Below, one piece after another: positions 8,808 through 17,637 of a stretch of 64,000 nt of DNA. A program made the position numbers and the translations under genes. Below the pieces are notes generated by a model. That model searched no databases. It was not told the DNA's origin and saw only the letters and a program-made list of their open reading frames with translations. Each line of letters begins with the position of its first letter. Position 1 is the first letter of the stretch. The stretch comes from Vibrio tasmaniensis (lineage in GTDB: Bacteria; Pseudomonadota; Gammaproteobacteria; Enterobacterales; Vibrionaceae): the NCBI RefSeq assembly GCF_024347635.1, contig NZ_AP025511.1:186001-250000 (forward strand), read 5' to 3'.

Positions 8808-9164
8808 TTAGAAGACCATCACGTGATCCACTAAATAGCGTCCGTCTTCTTCAACCAGCACCATTTCTGCCACAAACTCACCTTTCGCAATGGTATACGC
8901 TTGCTTCCAAACAAAGGCGATGGAATCTGAGCGTCTGAATAGCGCCACTGGTTCACGTTCAGCAAAAAATCCGTTGCTGTGCTGATAATGATGACACACC
9001 TTTTCCAGATACTCAGGCGTCACAATATCCTTCATGCGCTGCGTAAAATCTCGGCAGTGCTGAGCATGGTCAACCTTGGTTGAACCTTCCATCAAGTTGT
9101 CCATGATCGGGTTAGCAATCACCCACAACTCGCTATCGTTGAGATCATCAAGTTTCATCTTCAT
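8808..9164 (-). CDS. Small NTF2-like hypothetical protein, 118 aa
   Basis: A soluble 118-residue protein with no signal peptide. Its pattern (helical N-terminal half with FTQRMKDIVTPEYLEKVC, then beta strands VALFRRSDSIAFVWKQAY and FVAEMVLVEEDGRYLVDHVMVF) resembles the SnoaL/NTF2-like cone fold. The strong C-terminal beta strand with YLVDHVMVF would close the sheet. AAGGA precedes ATG 9164; ATG 9158 two codons in is an alternative. It appears to be a conserved Vibrio protein; function unknown. It converges on the LysR gene to the left. Confidence 0.65.
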   Translation of the reverse strand: MKMKLDDLNDSELWVIANPIMDNLMEGSTKVDHAQHCRDFTQRMKDIVTPEYLEKVCHHYQHSNGFFAEREPVALFRRSDSIAFVWKQAYTIAKGEFVAEMVLVEEDGRYLVDHVMVF

Positions 9165-9532
9165 CCATTCCTTTTCAAATTCAGCTCGGCTCTATGATCA
9201 GGTTCAAAATTCAAAGTTCAAACCCAAGTTTAAGGTGTAAGGTTTCAGTGCGATTTCTGTAAACTTAACAGCCTGATCCTTTACACGGCTAAACTATGAG
9301 ACCTTCACAACCTATGTGTTTTACTAATCATAAACCATTTAACGTCAGTTTCACATTTCCTGAAAAACAGTCATCGTCAATTTTACTGACACCCAAGAAT
9401 ACCGCTAAGCCATTGAATTATAACAACTTGAATATAAAACGGGTTACCGACATATAAACGTCATCAGATAAAGTTTGTAAAGCTAGCTCAATATTAGAAC
9501 AATGAAGTTATCAAAAACATCTGGAAAATATT
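9165..9532. other. Divergent intergenic region, no gene seen
   Basis: About 370 bp between the NTF2-like gene and the CDF transporter. It is AT-rich with short imperfect repeats of TTCAAA/TTCAAG near 9200-9230. It must hold promoters for both divergent genes, but I see no clear operator or ORF. Confidence 0.4.
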
Positions 9533-10429
9533 ATGTGTGACAGGAAAAGCCAAAACGAAAATCGAGTACTATTGTTCTCAGCCCTTTTAGCATCAGGCTT
9601 CGCAATTGGCGGATTGGTGTTGGGTCTTCTCGTTGGCTCTCTAGTCATAGTATTTGACGGTGTCTATTCTCTTATCAGTTTACTGTTAACTTTATTGTCA
9701 CTAGCTGCTTCGAAATACATTAATCGCCCATCGGATAGGGAGTTCCCGTTCGGTCGAGCAATCATTGAGCCAATCGTAATCGCGATTAAAGCGATTGTGA
9801 TTCTACTTGTGGTCGGTTATTCGCTTTACTCTGCGATTGGTGCTCTGATGACTGGCGGTCGTGAAGTCGATGCTTCTATCGCAACTCTGTTTGGTATTTT
9901 CAACGTATTGGGTTGTGGTTACGCTTGGTGGTACATCGCTAACAAGAGCAAACGTATTTCTTCAGGTTTGATTCAAGCTGAGTCAAAGCAGTGGCAAATG
10001 GATACGCTTTTGAGTGTGGCAGTTACGGCAGGTTTCGTTGTTGCTTGGTTGGTGGATTACTCTCCGTTTGCTGAATACGCGGTATATGCCGACCCAATGA
10101 TGATGTTGCTGATGTCTTTCTACTTCATCAAAGTGCCGTTCGACATGTTACGAGAAGCAATGCGTGAGCTGCTAATGATGTCGGCAACCAAAGACATTTG
10201 TGACGCGGTAGATAAGAATGTTGTCGCTGTAGACAAAGATGCGGATCAAGATTTGGAGCTAATGGGTGTGACTAAGGTTGGTCCTGAATTAAGAATCAAC
10301 GTTGATATTCATACCAACGACCAACAAGCGATTGCGGTCGATGATATTGAACGTACGCGCCGCCAACTTAAGCGACGCCTATCGAAGATGCCATATGAGC
10401 TTCAATTGAACCTCAATATCGCGAGTTAA
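9533..10429 (+). CDS. Cation diffusion facilitator-family transporter with degenerate metal site
   Basis: 298 aa with six predicted membrane helices in the first about 210 residues and a C-terminal cytoplasmic domain (LRINVDIHTNDQQAIAVDDIERTRRQLKRRL), the CDF layout. It fits the branch annotated as predicted Co/Zn/Cd transporters (COG3965 type). The family signature GSLxxxxD is present in helix 2 (LVGSLVIVFDGVYSLIS), and FPFGRAIIEP matches the usual HPFGHGRAE segment with His replaced. The transport site normally carries HxxxD (or DxxxD) in helix 2 and HxxxD in helix 5. Here the aligned positions read Tyr/Ser in helix 2 and Gln/Asp in helix 5 (QWQMD). Substrate is therefore uncertain. Its terminator lies inside the 3' end of the convergent yddG. 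Confidence 0.85.
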   Translation: MCDRKSQNENRVLLFSALLASGFAIGGLVLGLLVGSLVIVFDGVYSLISLLLTLLSLAASKYINRPSDREFPFGRAIIEPIVIAIKAIVILLVVGYSLYSAIGALMTGGREVDASIATLFGIFNVLGCGYAWWYIANKSKRISSGLIQAESKQWQMDTLLSVAVTAGFVVAWLVDYSPFAEYAVYADPMMMLLMSFYFIKVPFDMLREAMRELLMMSATKDICDAVDKNVVAVDKDADQDLELMGVTKVGPELRINVDIHTNDQQAIAVDDIERTRRQLKRRLSKMPYELQLNLNIAS

Positions 10430-10454
10430 GAGCATTCTCTCTTAAGTTCAACAC

Positions 10455-11381
10455 TCAAGACTGAACCTCTTCAGAAGCCGACGCCTTAACCGTCGGCTTT
10501 TTGTCTCTGGTTACCCACCAGCAAGCCAGTGAACCGATCGTCACCATACAAACGCCCTGCCAAAAACTCATGCTCAATGACAAGCCTAGAATCATAGAAG
10601 ACAGTAAGGTCGCGAAGATAGGCGTGAAATAAGACATAGTGGCGAGGAAGACCATATTGCCACCCAATATCGCCGTATTCCAAAGCGCGTAACCAGCCCC
10701 CATACAAGCCCCAGCAAGTACTAAGTCAATTGCAGCACTTGAAGTCATCACCATACCGGTTTCATCACTCAATGCGTATTTGATCCACAAAGTGACCGCG
10801 GTAGCGATAAAGAAAAGCACAATCGCATTCTGACCTTTGGCAACACGTTGGGTGTAATTACAATACACCGCCCAAATAATCGCGCCGAAGAATGCCATCG
10901 AATAGGTTTTAGGATTCGTCGCAATATTAGCCGCGATTTGATCGACAGAAAGCCCTTGATCGCCGCTGATACTCCAAGCCACACCAAAGAACGCCAAGAC
11001 GATACTTGGATAAACCAACCAGTTGATCTTTTTATCGCTCAGCAATACCGCAAACAACACCGTTAGTGCAGGCCATAGATAGTTGATAACGGCCATTTCT
11101 AAGGCTTGATGTCGACTATTTGCCATTCCTAAAGCCAGAACCAAGAAGATCTCGTAGCAAACGAATAAGGCACCACCGATCATCAAATACGATTTAGAGA
11201 AGCGCGATAGCTTAGGTAACCCCATAACACAGACCAACAAAAGTGAGCTCACCGTATAAAGACTGGCTGCGCCACCAATTGGGCCCAGTTGTTCTGATAC
11301 GCTACGAGACAGCGCAATTAAGCAGCTCCAAAGTAAAATGGCAGCAATGCCGTAGCAGCTATGGCGATGAGATTTCAGCAC
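10455..11381 (-). CDS. yddG: YddG-type drug/metabolite (aromatic amino acid) exporter
   Basis: 308 aa with ten hydrophobic helices in two EamA repeats. The sequence MLKSHRHSCYGIAAILLWS and the block ALEMAVINYLWPALTVLFAVLL match YddG of the DMT superfamily, an inner-membrane exporter of aromatic amino acids and methyl viologen. The short charged tail (TRDKKPTVKASASEE) is cytoplasmic. The ATG at 11381 gives the family N-terminus. It converges with the CDF gene, whose terminator is inside this reading frame. It is preceded by about 170 bp of AT-rich promoter region. Confidence 0.88.
   Translation of the reverse strand: MLKSHRHSCYGIAAILLWSCLIALSRSVSEQLGPIGGAASLYTVSSLLLVCVMGLPKLSRFSKSYLMIGGALFVCYEIFLVLALGMANSRHQALEMAVINYLWPALTVLFAVLLSDKKINWLVYPSIVLAFFGVAWSISGDQGLSVDQIAANIATNPKTYSMAFFGAIIWAVYCNYTQRVAKGQNAIVLFFIATAVTLWIKYALSDETGMVMTSSAAIDLVLAGACMGAGYALWNTAILGGNMVFLATMSYFTPIFATLLSSMILGLSLSMSFWQGVCMVTIGSLACWWVTRDKKPTVKASASEEVQS
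10475..10503 (+). terminator. Intrinsic terminator of the CDF gene
   Basis: AAGCCGACG pairs with CGTCGGCTT around a seven-base loop, followed by TTTT. It lies within the last codons of the convergent yddG gene, so the two transcripts overlap. Confidence 0.8.
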
Positions 11382-11554
11382 GCCTCTTCCTTATTTTTAT
11401 TGTAATTGGGTAGTCAAAGCGAGCTTAAAGCAAAGGTAGGCTTAAACACCACTATCGATAAGTTGCAGTAAGTAAAAATAAGTAGCCGAGCACATAACTG
11501 TACTCGGCTATCAATCATTCACTCAAGAATCTAAAAGCAGTTAGCACTTAGCTG

Positions 11555-12229
11555 TTATGCCAACAAAAGTGCTTGCAGGTCAGCCAGAGACTTAACCTGA
11601 TAGTGTGGGTTAATACCCGCTGGCGTTGCCTTTTCTTGGCTGTTTAACCAACACGTTTCGATGCCAAAATCTAGCCCACCTAAAATATCTGAATGTGGGT
11701 TATCTCCGACCATCAATACTCTCTGCTTTGATGGCAATCCAACCAGCTTATGCGCATATTCAAAAATCTCGGTATCCGGTTTAGCGACCCCAACCTCTTC
11801 AGAAATAATCACGTGATCAAAGTAATCCGTCATTCCTGTGCGCTCTAAACGGATAGACTGAAGCTCTGTAAAGCCGTTAGTAATGATGCCCATGTTCACT
11901 TTGCCTTTTAAAGACTCCATTAACTCTTGTGCACCCGGTAACAAAGAACAGATATCCGCCATCGCCATTAGGAATGCACTGTTTAAAGCAGCGGTTGTTG
12001 TCTCTAATTTTTCAGCCCAGCTTTCGAAGCGCGTGTGCTTCAATTGGTCAGCAGTAATGCGACCATCTTGGTAATCGACCCAAAGTGGTAAATTAACCTT
12101 CTGATAAGCAGCATAATCTTGCTCGCCGAAATCCACACCAAAACGGGAGAACATCAGCTTCATTCCTCGAAAAGCATCAAAGTGGAACAAGGTTTCATCT
12201 GCATCAAAGAATATCCAATCGTACTTCAT
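11555..12229 (-). CDS. yjjG: Pyrimidine 5'-nucleotidase YjjG (HAD superfamily)
   Basis: 224 aa HAD hydrolase. Motif I is FFDADETLF (residues 7-15, nucleophile Asp plus general acid Asp), motif II is IITNGF, motif III Lys lies in VGVAKPDTEIF, and motif IV is MVGDNPHSDILGG. The cap helices lie between motifs I and II. The sequence closely fits E. coli YjjG, which dephosphorylates dUMP, dTMP and some non-canonical pyrimidine nucleotides, a house-cleaning role. It starts at ATG 12229. Confidence 0.9.
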   Translation of the reverse strand: MKYDWIFFDADETLFHFDAFRGMKLMFSRFGVDFGEQDYAAYQKVNLPLWVDYQDGRITADQLKHTRFESWAEKLETTTAALNSAFLMAMADICSLLPGAQELMESLKGKVNMGIITNGFTELQSIRLERTGMTDYFDHVIISEEVGVAKPDTEIFEYAHKLVGLPSKQRVLMVGDNPHSDILGGLDFGIETCWLNSQEKATPAGINPHYQVKSLADLQALLLA

Positions 12230-12455
12230 TTTATTTCCTACTATTCGCGCTGTTGAGCAGTGTCTGCGTTGTTTTTGTGTTGGTTTTTATTATTGCCCTC
12301 AAAGGGCGGAGCATCACTTTACTCTCAATTTTGTGAGCCTGTATATAGTTCTAAGAATTTATAGAAAACAAGCAACAAGTCATGATGTATCGCAAATTTT
12401 GCCACATATTAAACCAATACCATACAAGAAATACACATAGGTACCGGGAGGTATT

Positions 12456-12596
12456 ATGAAGCACTTTTTACCGTCATCTGTCATGCTCACCCCTTTTCTT
12501 GTCAAATACTATGACGAGGAGCCAGAGGACAAGGCTGAGTCTGAAGAAGTACAAGAGCCTCAAGTTCAATGCAGTGATGACTCCGATAAAAAGTAG
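12456..12596 (+). CDS. Small acidic ORF, 46 aa
   Basis: A perfect ribosome-binding site (GGGAGG, six bases from the ATG) precedes MKHFLPSSVMLTPFLVKYY, then an acidic Glu/Asp-rich tail with one Cys, ending DDSDKK. The hydrophobic N-terminal half and charged C-terminal half could make it membrane-associated. Family unknown. The strong start signal supports translation. It is about 270 bp upstream of the alcohol dehydrogenase gene in the same direction. Confidence 0.55.
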   Translation: MKHFLPSSVMLTPFLVKYYDEEPEDKAESEEVQEPQVQCSDDSDKK

Positions 12597-12868
12597 ACAC
12601 AAGATAACTAGAGAAACCTTTGATTAAAAGCCTTACTTTTCATAGTGATATAAACGAAATTCTGCTTGTTATTTAGTCAATCTAGCACTGTCCATTACTG
12701 ACAAAGAACACACCAGGAAACCATAAAAACGATTGCTATATGAGCCCCATCACAACAACTAGCCATAAAGTGGTAGTTCGGAATCAAAATTGTTCCAGAT
12801 CAATGGTCGACCACTTGAATGCCGACAACATGTAGGAAATAAAAAATCATAATTAACGGAGTTTTCCA

Positions 12869-14017
12869 ATGTCTACTGCATTTTATATCCCTACAATCAA
12901 CTTCATGGGTACTGGCTGTTTGAAGGATGCTGCTGATAGCATTCAGTCTCAAGGCTTCAAAAAAGGTCTTATCGTAACAGATAAGATCCTTAACCAAATT
13001 GGCGTAGTTAAGCAGGTACAAGACCTCCTTAGCCAGCGTGGCGTAGACGCAGTTGTATTCGACGGCACTCAACCAAACCCAACCATCACGAACGTGAACG
13101 ATGGTCTAGAGTTACTGACTGACAACGATTGTGACTTTGTTGTTTCTCTCGGTGGTGGTTCGCCACACGATTGTGCAAAAGGCATCGCTCTGGTTGCTTC
13201 TAACGGTGGCAAGATTGCAGATTACGAAGGCGTTGATCAGTCTGAAAAGCCAATGATGCCTCTAATTGCGATCAACACAACAGCAGGTACGGCTTCTGAA
13301 ATGACGCGTTTCTGCATCATTACTGACGAAGCTCGTCACATTAAGATGGCTATTGTTGATAAGCACACAACACCGCTTATCTCAGTAAACGACCCTGAAT
13401 TAATGCTAGCTAAACCTGCATCATTAACTGCTGCAACTGGCATGGATGCATTAACGCACGCAATCGAAGCTTACGTTTCTATCGCAGCAACGCCAATTAC
13501 AGACGCTGTAGCAATTAAAGCAATTGAACTTGTGCAAGCGCACCTAAGAACAGCAGTTGCACACGGTGAAGACATTGAAGCTCGTGAGCAAATGGCTTAC
13601 GCGCAGTTCATGGCTGGTATGGCATTCAACAACGCTTCTCTTGGCTACGTTCACGCAATGGCGCACCAGCTAGGTGGTTTCTACGACCTTCCACACGGTG
13701 TATGTAACGCTATCTTGCTGCCACACGTTCAACGCTACAACGCGCAAGTTTGCCCTGAGCGTCTACGTGATGTGGCAAAAGCAATGGGTGTGAATGTTGA
13801 AGGTATGACAGCAGAGCAAGGCGCAGAAGCAGCTATCAACGCGATTGTTCAACTAGCAAATGACGTGAACATCCCAACTGGTATCGCGCAACTTGGTGCG
13901 AAACTAGAAGACATCCCGACTCTGTCTGACAACGCACTAAAAGACGCTTGTGGTTTCACTAACCCTAAACAAGCAACTCACGAAGAAATCTCAGCGATCT
14001 TCGAAGCGGCAATGTAA
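12869..14017 (+). CDS. yiaY: Iron-containing alcohol dehydrogenase, YiaY type
   Basis: 382 aa group III alcohol dehydrogenase. [13 protein letters not shown] is the NAD(P)-binding glycine-rich loop and [13 protein letters not shown] follows. The iron ligands lie in [10 protein letters not shown] (Asp, His) and in the two His clusters of [13 protein letters not shown] and DLPHGVCN. The sequence is very close to E. coli YiaY over its whole length; YiaY is annotated as an L-threonine/alcohol dehydrogenase, related to FucO and ethanol dehydrogenases. TAACGGAG upstream gives a good ribosome-binding site. Codon use is strongly biased, suggesting high expression. A terminator follows at 14081. Confidence 0.92.
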   Translation: MSTAFYIPTINFMGTGCLKDAADSIQSQGFKKGLIVTDKILNQIGVVKQVQDLLSQRGVDAVVFDGTQPNPTITNVNDGLELLTDNDCDFVVSLGGGSPHDCAKGIALVASNGGKIADYEGVDQSEKPMMPLIAINTTAGTASEMTRFCIITDEARHIKMAIVDKHTTPLISVNDPELMLAKPASLTAATGMDALTHAIEAYVSIAATPITDAVAIKAIELVQAHLRTAVAHGEDIEAREQMAYAQFMAGMAFNNASLGYVHAMAHQLGGFYDLPHGVCNAILLPHVQRYNAQVCPERLRDVAKAMGVNVEGMTAEQGAEAAINAIVQLANDVNIPTGIAQLGAKLEDIPTLSDNALKDACGFTNPKQATHEEISAIFEAAM

Positions 14018-14080
14018 TCTAGCGACAAGTTATTCGAGCTAGAAACACAAGACTCTTGCTAACAACCAATGATTAAACAA

Positions 14081-14111
14081 ACGGGCTCACCTTCTGAGCC
14101 CGTTTTCTTTT
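14081..14111 (+). terminator. Intrinsic terminator after yiaY
   Basis: ACGGGCTCA pairs with TGAGCCCGT around CCTTC, followed by a TTTTCTTTT tract. Confidence 0.9.
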
Positions 14112-14254
14112 ATCTGTCCGATACCTTTCAAATCTTTACCTTCCCCACGCCCTAGAACCGTTAATCAATAGCGACTCACCACGAAAAAGTCGCATTGTTG
14201 CGATCGCTTGGTTATAGTCAAACTATTGATATATAGACTAACAAATAGGTTCCA

Positions 14255-15178
14255 TTGAGTCGTTGGATAGCTAGCACCTCATTATTAGCTTCACTCGTTG
14301 TACACTCAGCTCAAGCAGAGGAACAAAATGAGTGTCACAGTCAGCCGTTAGAAGACGCCCCAGTCGAAAAGGCTTACCATTTCCTGAACAGTAAATTTTG
14401 CCAACCCGCACTCTGGTTCGATAGCTTCTTTGTCGATGATCGCATTACCGAAGATGCCAGAGCTGGTACCTCGGTGCGTTGGTACAACGATTTTATTTAC
14501 TCAGAAGGTGGTGACGTCGACTACTCAACCAAGCTCAACGCACGTTTACATCTTCCCTTTGCGAGTAAGCGCCTAAAATTAATCTACGAATCTGTCAGCG
14601 ATGAAGAGTTCTTCGATTTCTTTCCGCAAGATTCAGAGGAATTAGAGAGCGCACTCGGCCTACGTTACGATGCTTATGCCAAGGGTTACAGTAGCTTCAA
14701 TATCAAAGCGACACTGCGCCCGAGGATTGAAGCTCGTTATCGCTTTACCTACCCTCTCACCACCGATGTCGTATTCAGGCTGACCCAACGTGTGTATCAA
14801 GAAAAGCAAGAAACTGGCGAGATCACTGATATCGATTTTGATCTTTCTTTGAGTGATGACTTCTTAGCACGATGGTCGAACTTTGCAGGTTATAACGACG
14901 ACTTTAAAGGCTGGGAGTATGGTACGGGGCTAACTTTGTATCACTACCTTTCTCAAGACCAAGCTCTACAATACAGCGCCACGATCACAGCAACCAGCGA
15001 ACCGTATAACCACTACGAATATTCACAAGTGTCGATAACCTACCGAGAAAACGTTTGGAAAGAGTGGCTGTTCTACGAATTGATTCCGCGCTATCAATGG
15101 GAACGAGAGCCCTATGAGAAACACACCGAAGAAGCCAACATCACCCTTAGGCTTGAAGTCTTGTTCAACAATGTCTAG
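14255..15178 (+). CDS. Predicted outer-membrane beta-barrel protein
   Basis: 307 aa beginning at TTG 14255 (no in-frame ATG upstream). Residues 1-21 are a signal peptide (SLLASLVVHSAQA, then Glu-Glu). After a short helical region with two Cys (ECHS and FCQP), the protein shows alternating amphipathic strands rich in Tyr, Arg, Asp and Phe (TSVRWYNDFIY, ARLHLPF, RIEARYRFTYPL) and ends in a strand (ANITLRLEVLFNNV). These are features of a small outer-membrane barrel. There is no family match I can name; it resembles hypothetical proteins common in marine gammaproteobacteria. Function unknown. Confidence 0.7.
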   Translation: MSRWIASTSLLASLVVHSAQAEEQNECHSQPLEDAPVEKAYHFLNSKFCQPALWFDSFFVDDRITEDARAGTSVRWYNDFIYSEGGDVDYSTKLNARLHLPFASKRLKLIYESVSDEEFFDFFPQDSEELESALGLRYDAYAKGYSSFNIKATLRPRIEARYRFTYPLTTDVVFRLTQRVYQEKQETGEITDIDFDLSLSDDFLARWSNFAGYNDDFKGWEYGTGLTLYHYLSQDQALQYSATITATSEPYNHYEYSQVSITYRENVWKEWLFYELIPRYQWEREPYEKHTEEANITLRLEVLFNNV

Positions 15179-15240
15179 TGGAACAGTATCTAGTGAGTGT
15201 TTGTGAGAGGCGGGCATCGTGAGATAAATACATGGACACA

Positions 15241-15269
15241 AAAAAAACACATCATGTGATGTGCTTTTT
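15241..15269. terminator. Bidirectional terminator between barrel protein and yccF
   Basis: CACATCA and TGATGTG form a tight stem with A-tract on the left and CTTTTT on the right, placed between two convergent genes. Confidence 0.75.
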
Positions 15270-15298
15270 CAGTTCTATATTAGGCTTAAGCTGTAGTC

Positions 15299-15733
15299 TT
15301 AACCCTTGTAGTTTCTTACTCGTGCCGCTTCTGCTTCACGCTTGTCGACAACGGTTTTACCGATTGGCGCCAATGAGATAACCGCGAGCTTAAGGTGCTG
15401 AATCGCAAACGGAATACCTATAATAGTAATGAAACACGCTACTGCTGACATGATGTGACCAATCGCCAACCAGATTCCAGCAAATAAGAACCAAATGATG
15501 TTACCAATCATACCAAGTGGGCTGGTCCCGATGTCAGTTTCATTGGTCAATTCATCACGTGAAATCGCTTCTTGACCAAATGGGAAGAATGAGAAGTTAC
15601 CCATTACAAAACACGCTCTACCCCATGGAATACCAACGATGGTGAGGAATGCGAGCAGTCCGAAGAACCACCATGCCAATCCCATAAATACGCCACCAAA
15701 CAGAAACCAAATGATGTTTCCTATTGTTCTCAT
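15299..15733 (-). CDS. yccF: YccF-domain inner-membrane protein
   Basis: 144 aa with two copies of the YccF (DUF307) motif: GNIIWFLFGGVFMGLAWW then ITIVGIPWGRACF-like text at the N-terminus, and GNIIWFLFAGIWLAIGH then FITIIGIPFAIQ at the C-terminus. Each pair is a membrane hairpin. I start at ATG 15733 because GGAGAA lies six bases upstream; the frame opens 25 codons earlier without such a signal. E. coli YccF neighbours yccS, and here a YccS relative lies 14 kb away, so no linkage can be claimed. Function unknown. Confidence 0.88.
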   Translation of the reverse strand: MRTIGNIIWFLFGGVFMGLAWWFFGLLAFLTIVGIPWGRACFVMGNFSFFPFGQEAISRDELTNETDIGTSPLGMIGNIIWFLFAGIWLAIGHIMSAVACFITIIGIPFAIQHLKLAVISLAPIGKTVVDKREAEAARVRNYKG

Positions 15734-15989
15734 GTTGTCTTCTCCAAATCTTTGAATACTGTTTATTTCATATGCCGAGTAAGGCAATACTTGTTCTAAT
15801 AGGTTCATTATTATTGAGTCTTTATGAACCGATTATGAATCACCTACATTTCCTGTGATTGATACACACCACGAAACGCCAAATCCGCATAGGGATCATC
15901 GATTTTATTTGATACCATGCTCTTAGATTTTTAGTACCACAAAGCTAAACAGCTACAATAGCTACAACAACTAATTGAAGGCCGAATTT

Positions 15990-16115
15990 ATGAACAACAC
16001 TGAGCAACCTAAAAAGAAAATGAAAAACTGGGTGCCAATCGTCTTCTTCGGACTTCTCAGCACAGTCCCAGTGTTCATGTTCTTAGTCGACGTGTACATC
16101 AACCAGTATATGTAA
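15990..16115 (+). CDS. Small single-pass membrane ORF, 41 aa
   Basis: MNNTEQPKKKMKNW, then a hydrophobic helix (VPIVFFGLLSTVPVFMFLV) and a short tail ending INQYM. GAAGG precedes the ATG. A Lys-rich N-terminus before a single helix suits a small inner-membrane protein. No recognised family. Coding is likely given the start signal and the clean transmembrane segment. Confidence 0.6.
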   Translation: MNNTEQPKKKMKNWVPIVFFGLLSTVPVFMFLVDVYINQYM

Positions 16116-16200
16116 CAGAGCCGGACATCCTAGCTATATAAATGGATATAGGAACCCTTTCCCATATCCATTTCAGTTCCAATTAGATCAGTTTTTCTTC

Positions 16201-16280
16201 AGTCAGCTCTTCTGTAATCAACTCAACTCTTCCGTGACCAAATCAGCTCTTCGTTAATCAAATCAGCTCTTCGCTAATAA
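16201..16280. repeat. Four tandem 20-bp repeats across the 3' end of the aldolase gene
   Basis: Four imperfect 20-base units abut exactly at 16201, 16221, 16241 and 16261; each contains a variant of CAGCTCTTC. On the minus strand each unit contains GAAGAGCTGA-like text. The unit at 16261-16280 is coding (C-terminal SEEL), the stop TGA is at 16258-16260, and the remaining three lie downstream, so the gene tail appears to have been serially duplicated. Confidence 0.9.
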
Positions 16281-17334
16281 AATCTAGAACGTCGATCAGC
16301 TCATGATCTGGTAAATTTAGTAAGTTATCCCCTACATACCATTCAATCTTGCATTGGTTTGGCAACTCACTGATCGCTGGATTTCCTATCCAAATCTTGT
16401 GTTTCTTCGCTATGTTATCTCTCACAATAATGCCGTCTTCATAGCTGACAGGTAAATATAGGTGAAGCATGTTGACCTGCGGTTGCTGCGGGTTCACTTT
16501 GAATTGAGGGTAATCCAATAAGATTTGGTAAAGCTGCTTAGTACGATCATACAAAGCTGGCATTAACTCGAGTCGTTGGTCAAACTGCATGGCCGCCGAT
16601 ACCACATAAGGCGTTCTATGGTACACATTACCGCCTTGTCGCTTCATCCATGCTGAAGCTTTTTCTACAAAAGCCTTATCACCTAATAATAGTGAACCAC
16701 CAAGGCCGTTTAACCCTTTGTAGAGCGAAACATAAGCCGTATCGAAACCCTTCGCAATCTCGCTATAAGGCTTTTGGTAATACGCTCCGCACTCCCACAA
16801 ACGTGCACCATCCATATGAAGGTGAATCGATTGTTCTTTGCAGTAGTGCTTGATCGCTTCAAGCTCATCCCATTCAGGTAATTGGCCGCCGATTTCACGC
16901 ATGGGTAATTCATATAGAGCGGCTGCAATTTCATCAGGCCAAGCCTTTAAGTCGTCGACATTCCAAGTGCGAAATACATTACCAACAGGCAGTACGTTGA
17001 AGCGGTTTTGGAGCTGATACCCTTGGCGTTCATGACGCATAATATGACTAGATTCATGCATCGCCACTACTGGAGTTCTTTTCTCTTGGCACGCAATTTC
17101 TAATGCTGTGGGTTGATTCATGGTGCCGGTAATCACAAATACGGCCGCTTCATAGCCGAGCAGTTCCGCGACTTTGTTTTCGAAACTCTCGATAAACTCA
17201 CCATCACCGTAGCTATCATGGCGCACATTGTGTGTCTTACACCATTCAGCCATCTGAGCGAATGTTTGTGCTGGAGTCGGTTCTCGGTGACCGGAAAGCA
17301 ACAAATCACATTGTTGACGCAAGTCCATGCTCAT
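16258..17334 (-). CDS. Threonine-aldolase/beta-eliminating-lyase family PLP enzyme
   Basis: About 358 aa fold-type I PLP enzyme. DSYGDGEFIESFENKVAELLG matches the N-terminus of low-specificity threonine aldolases. HLHMDGARLWE holds the PLP-binding Asp and Arg, and SLYKGLNGLGG holds the Schiff-base Lys. TGTMNQPTALEIAC replaces the usual cofactor loop. The reaction is probably cleavage or beta-elimination of a 3-hydroxy amino acid, but the family also includes other specificities. I start at ATG 17334 (MSMDLRQQ) because AAAGGA precedes it; the frame opens 24 codons earlier at 17406. The 3' end is part of a 20-bp tandem repeat. Confidence 0.8.
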   Translation of the reverse strand: MSMDLRQQCDLLLSGHREPTPAQTFAQMAEWCKTHNVRHDSYGDGEFIESFENKVAELLGYEAAVFVITGTMNQPTALEIACQEKRTPVVAMHESSHIMRHERQGYQLQNRFNVLPVGNVFRTWNVDDLKAWPDEIAAALYELPMREIGGQLPEWDELEAIKHYCKEQSIHLHMDGARLWECGAYYQKPYSEIAKGFDTAYVSLYKGLNGLGGSLLLGDKAFVEKASAWMKRQGGNVYHRTPYVVSAAMQFDQRLELMPALYDRTKQLYQILLDYPQFKVNPQQPQVNMLHLYLPVSYEDGIIVRDNIAKKHKIWIGNPAISELPNQCKIEWYVGDNLLNLPDHELIDVLDFISEELI

Positions 17335-17637
17335 AGTTTTTCCTTTATTCATTGTTGTTCTATGTAGGGTTATTGGATTGTTTACGTTACCCACCAACGG
17401 TGACATAAAATGCCCATATTCGCTTTTACTATTCGTGAATAATTAGTTTTACTCAGTCATCGACGGCTTGTGACGGAAATACTCAAATTGACGGATGTTT
17501 TATATAATTAAGTGCCTAAAAACACACGCATCTAAATAGATAAGTATGGGCTAATTCGTTGTTGTTCAACCAATCTTCTATTATTGTATATCTATAATTC
17601 CAATAAATATTATTCGTTAATGGACAAAGAGGGTTAT

